From Betaproteobacteria bacterium (GTDB lineage: Bacteria > Pseudomonadota > Gammaproteobacteria > Burkholderiales > SG8-39), in assembly GCA_004298295.1 (NCBI GenBank), contig SCUH01000132.1, forward strand, positions 1 through 7,212: a stretch of 7,212 bases of DNA, in the 5' to 3' direction. The position numbers and the translations under genes are program-made. The notes below the pieces were generated by a model. That model did no database searches and had not been told where the DNA came from. It worked only from the letters and a program-made list of their open reading frames with translations. Position 1 is the first letter of the stretch. Every line of letters begins with the position of its first letter. Positions 1-6,853 of the stretch are shown one piece after another.

Positions 1-202
1 CGGCAAACAGCGGCGTCTGCCAGCCCGGCGCCGCGGCGAGCAGGCTGAAGGCGGCGCCCTTGTTGAACACCAGCACGAGGTTGAAGAACCCCGTCACGGC
101 GAGGACCTCGCCCGGCGCGATCGCCTGCAGCACGATGAGCTTGATCACCCGGTCGGCGGCGACGACCGCCGCCGCGATGACGAACCAGAGCGCGCTACGC
201 AT
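1..202 (-). CDS. lspA: Lipoprotein signal peptidase (signal peptidase II), N-terminal part, cut by left edge
   Basis: LspA is an inner-membrane aspartyl protease that removes the signal peptide from diacylglyceryl-modified prolipoproteins. The 67 visible codons begin MRSALWFVIAAAVVAADRVIK: a first membrane helix (about residues 4-16) followed by the D17-x3-K21 motif typical of the family. Next come a periplasmic stretch and the conserved N47-K-GAAFS segment (residues 47-53), then GW at 60-61. The catalytic aspartate pair lies in the missing C-terminal half and cannot be checked. The ATG at 202-200 lies inside the end of ileS, so the genes overlap by 8 nt (ATGCGTAG). No good Shine-Dalgarno sequence precedes it and no start codon lies just upstream in frame, so translation is probably coupled to ileS. 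Family and start are well supported. The length is unknown because the gene is cut. Confidence 0.93.
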   Translation of the reverse strand, partial: MRSALWFVIAAAVVAADRVIKLIVLQAIAPGEVLAVTGFFNLVLVFNKGAAFSLLAAAPGWQTPLFA

Positions 203-2990
203 GGGCGCGCGTTTCGCCGGCGCCGTGCAGGTTGGTGCGGCAGCGGCCGCACAGGCCCGCCTCGTCGACGTCCGCGCGGTAATGCCAGCAGCGCTCGCAC
301 TTGGGGTGCGCGCTCGGCGTGACCTCGAAGCGCGGCTCCGCAGCCGCATGCACCCGCGCCGCCGATGTGAGCAGCACGAATTTCAGGTCCTCGCCGAGGC
401 TCGCGAGCAGGGCATGATCCGCGCCGTCGGCGTGGAGCTCCGCCTCGACCTGCAGCGACGAGCCCACCTTGCCCGCGGCGCGCAGCTCCTCGATCGCTTT
501 CCTGACCGGGTTGCGCAGCTCGCGCAGGCGCGACCAGCGCTCGATGAGCGCCGCGCCGTCGGCCACCGCCGGCAGCGCGTGCCAGGTCTGGAAGAACACG
601 CTGTCGTCGCCGCGGCGCGTGAACGCCTGCCACAGCTCCTCCGCGGTGAACGACAGGATCGGCGCCATCAGGCGCACCAGGCTCGCCGTGATGTGCCAGA
701 GCGCCGTCTGCGCCGAGCGCCGGGCGCGCGCATCCGCGCCGCAGGTGTAGAGCCGGTCCTTGAGGATGTCGAGATAGAAGCCGCCCAGGTCTTCGGAGCA
801 GAACCCCTGCAGCTTCTGCGCCACCAGGTGGAACGCGTAGCGTGCGTAATCCTCCGTCAGCTCCGCCTGCAGGCGCGCGGTGAGCGCGAGCGCGTAGCGG
901 TCGATCTCGGCCATCTGCGCCACCGGCACCGCGTGTGCGGCGATGTCGAAGTCGGAGGTGTTGGCGAGGAGAAAGCGCAGCGTGTTGCGGATGCGGCGGT
1001 AGCTCTCCACCACGCGTTTCAGGATCTCGTTCGAGATCGAGAGTTCGCCGCTGTAGTCGGTCGCCGCCACCCACAGCCGCAGCACTTCCGCCCCGAGCGA
1101 GCCGGCGATTTGTTGCGGCGCGATGACGTTGCCCTTCGACTTCGACATCTTCTTGCCTTGGCCGTCGACGACGAAGCCGTGCGTCAGCAGCGCCTTGTAC
1201 GGCGGCACGCCGTGCATCATGCAGGACACGAGGAGCGAGGAGTGGAACCAGCCGCGGTGCTGGTCCGAGCCCTCGAGGTACAGGTCGGCGGGGAATGCCG
1301 TCTGCGCCGCGTGCGAGCCCTGCAGCACCGTGAAATGGGTCGAGCCGGAGTCGAACCAGACATCGAGCGTGTCGCGCACTTTCTCGTAGTGCGCGGCTTG
1401 CTCGCCGAGGAGCTCCTGCGCCTCGAGCCGCTGCCAGGCCTCGATGCCGCCTTCTTCGACGCGCCGCGCCACGGCCTCGAGCAGCTCGAGCGTGTCGGGA
1501 TGCAACTCGCCGGTCTCCTTGTGGATGAAGAACGGCATCGGCACGCCCCACTGCCGCTGGCGCGACAGCGTCCAGTCGGGCCGGTTGGCGATCATGCCGT
1601 GCAGGCGCGCCTGGCCCCAGGACGGAAAGAACTGCGTCGCCTCGATGCCGCGCAGGGCGGTCGCGCGCAGGTCCTCCGCCGGCCTTGCGCCCCACAGTCC
1701 CGGCACGGCGTCCATGCCCGCGAACCATTGCACCGTGGCGCGCAGGATCACCGGGGTCTTGTGGCGCCAGCAGTGCATGTAGCTGTGCTTGTAGCCATGG
1801 GCTGAACCAAAGAGTGCGCCCACGGCCTCGAGCTTCCTGACCACCTCCGCGTTGGCCTTCCAGATATGCATGCCCCCGAAAAAGGGCAGCGACTCGACGT
1901 ATTTCCCATCGCTCATTACCGGGGTGAGGATCTCGTCGTCCTTCATGCCGTAGCGCCGGCACGAATCGAAGTCCTCAACGCCATAGGCCGGTGCGCTGTG
2001 AACGATGCCCGTGGTGCCTTCGTCCAGCGTCACGTAGTCACCCAGATAGACGGGCGCGAGACGCTCGTAGAACGGGTGCCGGAAACGGATCCGCTCGAGT
2101 TGCTTGCCCTTGCACGACGCCAGCGTCGTTCCGCTCAAGCCGTAGGTCTCGAGGCAGCTCTGTTGGAGCTCGGCTGCCAGGATCAGCAACCCGCGCTCGG
2201 TCGCCACGAGGTTGTACGTGTAGTCCGGGTGCACGTTCAGCGCCTGATTGGCGGGAATCGTCCACGGCGTGGTGGTCCAGATGACGATGCAGCCGCTGGC
2301 GGTCGGCAATTTCTCCAAGCCGAATGCAGTGGCCACCTTTTCGGGTTCCGCAAATCCGAAACCCACATTGATCGAAATGTCGGTCTTGTCCTCGTACTCC
2401 ACCTCGGCCTCGGCGAGCGCCGAGCCGCAGTCGAAGCACCAGTTGACGGGTTTCAGGCCGCGATAGACGTAGCCCTTCTTCAGCAGCATGCCGAGCGCCC
2501 GGATCTCGTCGGCCTCGTTGCCAAACGCCATCGTGAGATACGGGTTGTCCCATTCGCCGAGCACGCCGAGGCGCTTGAAGTCCTTCTTCTGGCGCTCGAT
2601 CTGCTCGGCGGCGTAGGCGCGGCACAGGCGCTGGGTTTCCTCGGGCGCCAGGTGCTTGCCGTGTTTTTTCTCGATCTGCACCTCGATCGGCATGCCGTGG
2701 CAGTCCCAGCCCGGCACGTAGGGCGCATCGAACCCGGCCAGCGTCTTCGACTTGACCACCATGTCCTTCAGGATCTTGTTCACCGCGGTGCCGATGTGGA
2801 TGTCGCCATTGGCGTACGGCGGCCCGTCGTGCAGCACGAAGCGCGGCCGCCCGGCGGCGATCGAGCGCAGGCGCCGGTAGACGCCGCGCGCCTCCCACTC
2901 GCCGATCCACTGCGGCTCGCGCCTGGCGAGGTCGCCGCGCATCGGGAACGGCGTGTCCGGAAGGTTGAGCGTGTTGCGGTAATCAGCCAT
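195..2990 (-). CDS. ileS: Isoleucyl-tRNA synthetase (class Ia aminoacyl-tRNA synthetase)
   Basis: Charges tRNA-Ile with isoleucine in the cytoplasm and edits misactivated valine. The 931 residues match the usual bacterial length (E. coli 938). Domains in order: N-terminal DGPPYANGDIHIGT (55-68), the class I signature with T68 where HIGH normally ends in His; GWDCHG (94-99); the CP1 editing domain starting near WTTTPWTIP (238-246) and including HSAPAYGVED (331-340), with D340 at the expected editing aspartate; DVWFDSGS (543-550); KMSKS (614-618); an anticodon-binding helical region (about 650-830); and a C-terminal zinc knuckle C898-x2-C901...C914-x2-C917. The zinc knuckle marks the ordinary bacterial, mupirocin-sensitive type. 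The ATG at 2990 overlaps the ribF stop by 8 nt (ATGGCTGA) and is preceded by AGGA (2994-2997). The last 8 nt overlap lspA. Apart from T68 the protein looks intact. Confidence 0.98.
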   Translation of the reverse strand: MADYRNTLNLPDTPFPMRGDLARREPQWIGEWEARGVYRRLRSIAAGRPRFVLHDGPPYANGDIHIGTAVNKILKDMVVKSKTLAGFDAPYVPGWDCHGMPIEVQIEKKHGKHLAPEETQRLCRAYAAEQIERQKKDFKRLGVLGEWDNPYLTMAFGNEADEIRALGMLLKKGYVYRGLKPVNWCFDCGSALAEAEVEYEDKTDISINVGFGFAEPEKVATAFGLEKLPTASGCIVIWTTTPWTIPANQALNVHPDYTYNLVATERGLLILAAELQQSCLETYGLSGTTLASCKGKQLERIRFRHPFYERLAPVYLGDYVTLDEGTTGIVHSAPAYGVEDFDSCRRYGMKDDEILTPVMSDGKYVESLPFFGGMHIWKANAEVVRKLEAVGALFGSAHGYKHSYMHCWRHKTPVILRATVQWFAGMDAVPGLWGARPAEDLRATALRGIEATQFFPSWGQARLHGMIANRPDWTLSRQRQWGVPMPFFIHKETGELHPDTLELLEAVARRVEEGGIEAWQRLEAQELLGEQAAHYEKVRDTLDVWFDSGSTHFTVLQGSHAAQTAFPADLYLEGSDQHRGWFHSSLLVSCMMHGVPPYKALLTHGFVVDGQGKKMSKSKGNVIAPQQIAGSLGAEVLRLWVAATDYSGELSISNEILKRVVESYRRIRNTLRFLLANTSDFDIAAHAVPVAQMAEIDRYALALTARLQAELTEDYARYAFHLVAQKLQGFCSEDLGGFYLDILKDRLYTCGADARARRSAQTALWHITASLVRLMAPILSFTAEELWQAFTRRGDDSVFFQTWHALPAVADGAALIERWSRLRELRNPVRKAIEELRAAGKVGSSLQVEAELHADGADHALLASLGEDLKFVLLTSAARVHAAAEPRFEVTPSAHPKCERCWHYRADVDEAGLCGRCRTNLHGAGETRAHA

Positions 2991-3912
2991 GGTTCCTGAA
3001 GTACTCCCTGGTGCGATTCACGTCGCGCGCGATCGCCGCGCGCAGCGCTTCCAGCCCGTCGTATTTCTCCTGCTCGCGCAGCTTCTCGAGAAACGTCACG
3101 CGCAGGTGCTTGCCGTAGATCGGCGCGTCGAAGTCGAGCAGGTGCACTTCCAGCAGCGGCAGCGCATTGTCGCGCACCGTGGGCCGGCGTCCGACGCTGG
3201 CGGCGCCGCGCAGCCGCGCCTGCGTTTCCTCGAGCTCGGCCTCGACCACGAACACCCCCGCGAGCGGCGCTCGCCGGCGCAGCACGATGTTGGCGGTCGG
3301 AAAGCCGAGCGCGCGGCCGAGCCGCTCGCCGTGCGCGACGCGGCCGCTCAGGGTGAATCGACGCCCCAGCAGCCGCGCCGCGCGCGCCAGCTCGCCCGCC
3401 GCGAGCGCCGCGCGCACGGCGGAACTCGACACGCGCACGGCATCGAGCGCCACGTCGGGCATGGCCTCGAGCGCAAAGCCGCGCTCGCGCGCCATGCGTT
3501 CCAGCAGCGCGAAGTCGCCGGCGCGCCGCGTGCCGAAGCGAAAGTCGCGCCCGACGAGCAGCCACGCCGCGCCCAGGCCCTGCAGCAGCACCTCGTCGAC
3601 AAAGCGCTCGGCGGCCACGGCGGCCAGTCGGGCGTCGAAGCGCGCGACGTGAACCCTGTCGATGCCGGCCGCGGCGAACAATTCGAGCTTGTCGCGCAAC
3701 CGCGTGAGGCGCGCCGGTGCCGTCGCCGGCGAAAAGAATTCGCGCGCGTGCGGCTCGAACGTCAGCACGCACGAGGCCAGACCGAGCCCCCGCGCCTGCG
3801 CGATCACCCGCTCGAGCATGGCGCGATGCCCGAGATGCACGCCGTCGAAATTACCGACCGTCAGCGCGTGCCGCCCCGTCCCGGGCAGGCGTGTGCCGTG
3901 CGTAACAACCAT
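2983..3912 (-). CDS. ribF: Bifunctional riboflavin kinase / FAD synthetase
   Basis: Phosphorylates riboflavin to FMN and adenylates FMN to FAD in the cytoplasm. The 309 residues (E. coli 313) show the N-terminal nucleotidyltransferase module: GNFDGVHLGH (20-29), VGRDFRFGTRRAGD (about 120-133) and VSSSAVR (161-167). The C-terminal riboflavin kinase module has GRALGFPTANI (199-209), GRRPTV (about 241-246) and LLEVHLLDFDAPIYG, whose Glu at about 255 is the expected catalytic base. I chose the ATG at 3912-3910. The frame stays open to a TTG at 3927 that would add MPGSR, but that site has no ribosome-binding sequence and family members usually begin about 15-20 residues before GNFDGVH. The stop overlaps the ileS start by 8 nt, so the two are probably translationally coupled. 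Upstream is the only real gap in the cluster, and it contains a TAGAAT box. Confidence 0.96.
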   Translation of the reverse strand: MVVTHGTRLPGTGRHALTVGNFDGVHLGHRAMLERVIAQARGLGLASCVLTFEPHAREFFSPATAPARLTRLRDKLELFAAAGIDRVHVARFDARLAAVAAERFVDEVLLQGLGAAWLLVGRDFRFGTRRAGDFALLERMARERGFALEAMPDVALDAVRVSSSAVRAALAAGELARAARLLGRRFTLSGRVAHGERLGRALGFPTANIVLRRRAPLAGVFVVEAELEETQARLRGAASVGRRPTVRDNALPLLEVHLLDFDAPIYGKHLRVTFLEKLREQEKYDGLEALRAAIARDVNRTREYFRNHG

Positions 3913-3935
3913 CCGCGATCCCGGCAAAAGGGTGG

Positions 3936-3941
3936 ATTCTA
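3936..3941 (-). promoter_or_regulatory. Possible internal -10 box upstream of ribF
   Basis: TAGAAT on the minus strand, 24 nt before the ribF ATG, in the only non-overlapping gap of the cluster. It matches the sigma-70 -10 consensus at 5 of 6 positions. Spacers of 16-18 nt give no convincing -35 hexamer (best 3 of 6), and there is no TGn extension. It may be a weak internal promoter for ribF-ileS-lspA, or chance. Confidence 0.35.
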
Positions 3942-3957
3942 AGGGAGAGCCGGAACT

Positions 3958-4809
3958 TCAGTTGAGCCGCGCGCACAAGGACGTCAGCTCGATCACCCGG
4001 GCGCGGATGTCCGGCGTATCGATCGCCTCCGGCTCGCGCGCGACGTAATCCGAGAGGTCCTTCAGCGCGGCGCGATAGCATTCCAGCCGGTGGTAGACCA
4101 GACCCCGGTCGCGCAGGTCCGCTGTAGCATCGGGTACCACGACGAGCATGCGGTTCAGCACCTCCAGCAGGCGGCCCGGCTGGTCGGTCTCGCGGTAGAT
4201 CGACTTCAGGTTGCGCAGCAGCCGCGCCAGGATCTGGCGGTTGCTCGCCGGCTCCAGGAACTGCTCGAGCGGCAGCTCCGACACCGGCAGCGGGCCCGTG
4301 GCGCCCGCCGGAACGACGCGCTGCAGGCGCTCGCGCAGATCGCGCTCCGACTGCGGCTCGCCGCCCGCGAAAGGATCAAGCACCAGCATGCCGCCCCGCA
4401 CCTTCATGCGCACCAGGAAATGCCCCGGGAAGGATACGCCCTCGAGCGGCAGGCCGATGCGGCGTCCGAGCTCCATGTAGAGCACCGACAGCGTGAGCGG
4501 AACGCCGGTGCGCCGGTCCATCACCTCGTTGAGGTAGGAGTTGCGCGGATCGTAGTAGTCCTCGGCATTGCCGCTGTAGCCCAGCTCGTCGAACAGGAAC
4601 TGGTTGAGCGCAATCACCTTCTCCGCGGCGCCGGCCGATCGCGACAGGCACGCGCGCAGGCGCAGCGCAAGCCGTTCCAGCTCGGTCATGTACTGCTCGA
4701 TATCGAGCCCGGGATAAGCGTCCTCGGCGATCAGCAGGCAGGCGCGTGCCAGGTCGATGCGCACGTCGATACGGTCGATCAGGCGGGCAAAGGGCGAGAG
4801 CTGTGCCAT
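3958..4809 (-). CDS. SirB1-family transglutaminase-like protein with TPR-like C-terminus (YchA-like)
   Basis: A 283-residue cytoplasmic protein of the SirB1/YchA type: an N-terminal transglutaminase-like core followed by a helical tetratricopeptide-like tail. The molecular role of this family is not established. Visible hallmarks are FLFDELGYSGNAEDYYDPRN (71-90), the NEVMDRRTGVPLTLSVLY block (94-111), FPGHFLVR (127-134) with H130, and LVLDPFAGG (142-150) with D145. H130 and D145 fit the His and Asp of a transglutaminase triad. The position where the nucleophilic Cys would lie reads TLSVLY (S108), and the only cysteines (24, 54, 244, 279) are elsewhere. Residues about 185-260 (LEPASNRQILARLLRNLKSIY, then DRGLVYHRLECYRAALKDL) form the TPR-like region. 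The frame extends 46 codons upstream into murJ, but the ATG at 4809, overlapping the murJ stop as TGATG, fits the family start. Confidence 0.9.
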   Translation of the reverse strand: MAQLSPFARLIDRIDVRIDLARACLLIAEDAYPGLDIEQYMTELERLALRLRACLSRSAGAAEKVIALNQFLFDELGYSGNAEDYYDPRNSYLNEVMDRRTGVPLTLSVLYMELGRRIGLPLEGVSFPGHFLVRMKVRGGMLVLDPFAGGEPQSERDLRERLQRVVPAGATGPLPVSELPLEQFLEPASNRQILARLLRNLKSIYRETDQPGRLLEVLNRMLVVVPDATADLRDRGLVYHRLECYRAALKDLSDYVAREPEAIDTPDIRARVIELTSLCARLN

Positions 4810-6347
4810 CACTCCACCCCGCGGCGCGCGAATTGCTGCAGTCGAAAGCCGAAGGCGTACAGCACGCTGCCGTAGGCCGCCACTCCGAGCAGCACGAGAC
4901 CGCCCAGCGCCGGCACTTTCGCCGGCCACTCGGCGTGCAGCCACCACGCGGGCGAGCCCATGGCGAAGTGCAGCGCAGCGCCCATGACGCTCACCGCCAG
5001 CAGCAGCCTGAGCGCGAACCGGCCCCAGCCGCGCTGCGGCGTGAAAATGCCGTGCGCGCGCAGATAGCGATACAGCAGCGCCGCGTTGAGGCAGGCGCCG
5101 AGCCCGATCGCCAGCGCGAGCCCCGCGTGCCGCAGCGGGCCGATGAAGGCCAGGTTCATGAGCTGGGTCGCGACCAGGGTCAGAATGCCGATTTTCACCG
5201 GCGTGACGACGTTCTGGCGCGCATAGAACCCGGGCGCGAGGATCTTCACCAGGATCATGCCGACCAGCCCCAGGCTGTAGGCCATGAGCGCCTGGCGCGT
5301 CATCCAGGCGTCCTCCGCCGTGAAGCGGCCGTAATGAAACAGCGTCGCGATCAGGGGCATGGCCAGCACGGCGAGCGCCACGGCGGCGGGCAGCGCGAGC
5401 AGCAGCGTGACGCGCAATCCCCAGTCGAGCAGGCGGCCGTATTCCTCCGCTGCGCCGTCGGCGTGGTACTTGGACAGGCTCGGCAGCAGGATGGTGCCCA
5501 CGGCGACCCCCAGCACGCCCGCCGGGAACTCCATCAGGCGGTCCGCGTAATACAGCCAGGAGACGCTGCCGGAGACGAGAAACGACGCAAAGATCGTGTT
5601 GATCAGGAGCGAAATCTGGCTGATCGAGACGCCGAACAGCGCCGGCGCCATCAGCTTCAGCACGCGCGCGAGGCCCGGGTGCTTCAGGTTCAGGCGCCAG
5701 CGCGGCAGCATGCCGATGCGCGCCAGGAACGGCAGCTGGAACCCGAGCTGCAGGAGTCCGCCGGCGAACACGGCCCAGGCGAGGGCGACCACCGGCGGAT
5801 CGAAATACGGCGCCGCGAAGGCCGCCGCGACGATGAAGGAGACGTTGAGCAGCACCGGGGTGAAGGCCGGCACGGCGAAGCGGTTCCAGGTGTTCAGGAT
5901 GCCGGCAGCGAGCGCCACGAGCGAAATGAAGAACACGTAGGGAAACGTGATCCGCAACAGCGTCACCGTGAGGTCGAACTTGCCGCCGTCGGCGGCAAAA
6001 CCCGGCGCCGACAGGTAGACGATGATCGGCGCCAGCGCGACGCCCAGGGCGGCGGTGACGGCGAGCGCGATGCCGAGCGCGCTCGAGACGGCATCGACCA
6101 GGGCGCGCGCCTCTTCCGGCGTATGGCGGTTCTTGTGCTCGGCCAGGATCGGCACGAAGGCCTGCGAAAACGCGCCCTCGCCGAACAGGCGCCGCAGCAG
6201 GTTCGGGATGCGGAAGGCGACAAAGAAGGCGTCCGTCGCCGGGCCCGCGCCGAACGCGCGCGCGATGAAGAAGTCGCGCACGTACCCGAGCACGCGCGAG
6301 GCGAGCGTCATGCTGCTCACCGTGGCCAGGGCCCGGAGCAGGTTCAC
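4809..6347 (-). CDS. murJ: Lipid II flippase MurJ (MviN, MOP superfamily)
   Basis: An inner-membrane flippase that moves lipid II to the periplasmic face for peptidoglycan synthesis. The 512 residues (E. coli 511) hold successive hydrophobic segments consistent with 14 membrane helices. Residues known to be important in E. coli MurJ fall at identical numbers: R18, R24, D39 (ATDAFF), R52 (IPNLLRR), and D269, R270 and E273 in the YYADRLMEFPAGVLG motif (267-280). The EGAFSQAFVPILAE block (57-70) is also intact. The start is GTG (6347-6345) with a strong Shine-Dalgarno sequence GGGAGGG (6352-6358) about 5 nt upstream. The resulting MNLLRALATVSSM aligns with the family N-terminus, so GTG is well supported. 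It is the first gene of the leftward cluster, diverges from rpsT, and its TGA overlaps the next ATG by one base. Confidence 0.98.
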   Translation of the reverse strand: MNLLRALATVSSMTLASRVLGYVRDFFIARAFGAGPATDAFFVAFRIPNLLRRLFGEGAFSQAFVPILAEHKNRHTPEEARALVDAVSSALGIALAVTAALGVALAPIIVYLSAPGFAADGGKFDLTVTLLRITFPYVFFISLVALAAGILNTWNRFAVPAFTPVLLNVSFIVAAAFAAPYFDPPVVALAWAVFAGGLLQLGFQLPFLARIGMLPRWRLNLKHPGLARVLKLMAPALFGVSISQISLLINTIFASFLVSGSVSWLYYADRLMEFPAGVLGVAVGTILLPSLSKYHADGAAEEYGRLLDWGLRVTLLLALPAAVALAVLAMPLIATLFHYGRFTAEDAWMTRQALMAYSLGLVGMILVKILAPGFYARQNVVTPVKIGILTLVATQLMNLAFIGPLRHAGLALAIGLGACLNAALLYRYLRAHGIFTPQRGWGRFALRLLLAVSVMGAALHFAMGSPAWWLHAEWPAKVPALGGLVLLGVAAYGSVLYAFGFRLQQFARRGVE

Positions 6348-6351
6348 GCGG

Positions 6352-6358
6352 CCCTCCC
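6352..6358 (-). promoter_or_regulatory. Ribosome-binding site of murJ (decides the GTG start)
   Basis: GGGAGGG on the minus strand, about 5 nt before the GTG at 6347-6345. It is the strongest Shine-Dalgarno sequence in the window and supports GTG as the real murJ start. Confidence 0.8.
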
Positions 6359-6371
6359 GCAGCGCGGGTTC

Positions 6372-6399
6372 ATGCTAGAATTCGATCCCTTTTTCGCAA
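6372..6399 (-). promoter_or_regulatory. Candidate murJ operon promoter, overlapping the rpsT promoter
   Basis: On the minus strand TTGCGA (6399-6394, 4 of 6 to TTGACA) is separated by 16 nt from TAGCAT (6377-6372, 4 of 6 to TATAAT). This is the best promoter-like pair before the murJ GTG. Its -10 shares bases with the rpsT -10 on the opposite strand. Both hexamers are imperfect, so this is a suggestion. Confidence 0.35.
6373..6381 (+). promoter_or_regulatory. Extended -10 promoter element for rpsT
   Basis: TGCTAGAAT fits the extended -10 pattern TGnTATAAT, with 5 of 6 matches in the hexamer (6376-6381). It lies 31 nt before the rpsT ATG, leaving a leader of roughly 25 nt. No -35 hexamer is visible at normal spacing (6353-6358 reads CCTCCC), which is compatible with an extended -10 promoter. 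Confidence 0.6.
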
Positions 6400-6412
6400 C
6401 CGGATCAAGGTC

Positions 6413-6676
6413 ATGGCCAACATCAAGTCGGCGCGCAAGCGCGCTCGCCAGGCGCTCAAGCGCAACAGCCGCAACTTCAGCCTGCGCACGGCGGCGCGCA
6501 CCGCCATCAAGAACGTGAGAAAAGCGATCGCCGCAGGCGACCAGTCGGCCGCCGCCGCGGTGCTCGACAAATCGCGCAGCGTGATCGACAGCGTCGCGGC
6601 GAAAGGCGTCCTGCACCGCAACGCCGCGGCGCGCCACAAGAGCCGCCTGGCGCACGCCATCAAGGCGATGGCCTAG
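6413..6676 (+). CDS. rpsT: 30S ribosomal protein S20
   Basis: S20 is a primary 16S rRNA-binding protein of the small subunit, formed of long basic helices. The 87 residues are the standard length. MANIKSARKRARQALKRN at the N-terminus and the HRNAAARHKSRLAHAIKAMA ending are family hallmarks, as is the very high Lys/Arg/Ala content. The ATG at 6413 is preceded by a modest AAGG only 2 nt away. In E. coli, S20 represses its own translation from a UUG start; here the start is ATG, and whether autoregulation exists cannot be read from the sequence. The gene is divergent from murJ across 65 nt, with an extended -10 box 31 nt upstream. It is followed by a GC-rich hairpin, and no downstream gene is tightly linked, so it is probably transcribed alone. 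Confidence 0.98.
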   Translation: MANIKSARKRARQALKRNSRNFSLRTAARTAIKNVRKAIAAGDQSAAAAVLDKSRSVIDSVAAKGVLHRNAAARHKSRLAHAIKAMA

Positions 6677-6696
6677 GCGTCTCACGAAAGTCCCCG

Positions 6697-6718
6697 GGGC
6701 GCGCTGCAGCGCGCGCCC
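6697..6718 (+). terminator. GC-rich hairpin after rpsT, possible terminator without U-tract
   Basis: GGGCGCGC (6697-6704), a 6-nt loop, then GCGCGCCC (6711-6718) form a perfect 8-bp stem starting 20 nt after the rpsT stop. An alternative register uses the 16-nt perfect palindrome at 6699-6714. No T-run follows on the plus strand, so this is not a classical intrinsic terminator. It may pause polymerase, protect the rpsT mRNA 3' end, or act with Rho. Confidence 0.45.
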
Positions 6719-6781
6719 GCACCGCAAGCTTCGCACCGCCACTTGTCCTCGCGCGACGTCCGTCGTCCCCATGGTGCGGCG

Positions 6782-6787
6782 ATTATA
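6782..6787 (-). promoter_or_regulatory. Perfect TATAAT on the minus strand, in the rpsT downstream spacer
   Basis: The minus strand reads CTATAATCGCC, an exact sigma-70 -10 hexamer pointing left toward the 3' end of rpsT. Spacers of 16-18 nt offer no good -35 (at most 2 of 6 matches). If active it would start near 6775 and make RNA antisense to rpsT. No convincing gene lies on that strand here. Confidence 0.3.
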
Positions 6788-6853
6788 GGTTGGGCATCCG
6801 GCGCCGGAATGGCGTTGGCATGATTGCGGGCGCGATCCCGGGGTAGGCCGCGC

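Noticed and set aside
60..1805. Long plus-strand open frame (581 codons) opposite ileS, with similar long frames opposite ribF, the SirB1-family gene and murJ
   Set aside because: These lie opposite genes with clear family motifs. Their products are Arg/Ala/His-rich with no recognisable domain, as expected when G/C-rich third positions remove stop codons from the other strand.
3913..3927. TTG start for ribF adding five residues
   Set aside because: No Shine-Dalgarno sequence precedes it, and the ATG at 3912 better fits the usual distance to GNFDGVH.
4810..4947. 46-codon N-terminal extension of the SirB1-family protein
   Set aside because: It would overlap the murJ 3' end by 139 nt and is a basic low-complexity stretch. 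The ATG at 4809 coupled to the murJ stop fits the family start.
6815..6828. TTGGCATGATTGCG, which looks like a sigma-54 -24/-12 promoter before the gene at 6854
   Set aside because: The GG and GC doublets are 9 nt apart instead of the required 12, so sigma-54 polymerase would not be expected to recognise it.
6820..6846. Eight-codon mini-ORF (MIAGAIPG, stop) ending 7 nt before the ATG at 6854, a possible leader peptide
   Set aside because: It has no ribosome-binding site, no run of regulatory codons and no attenuator-like hairpins, and an ORF this short is expected by chance.
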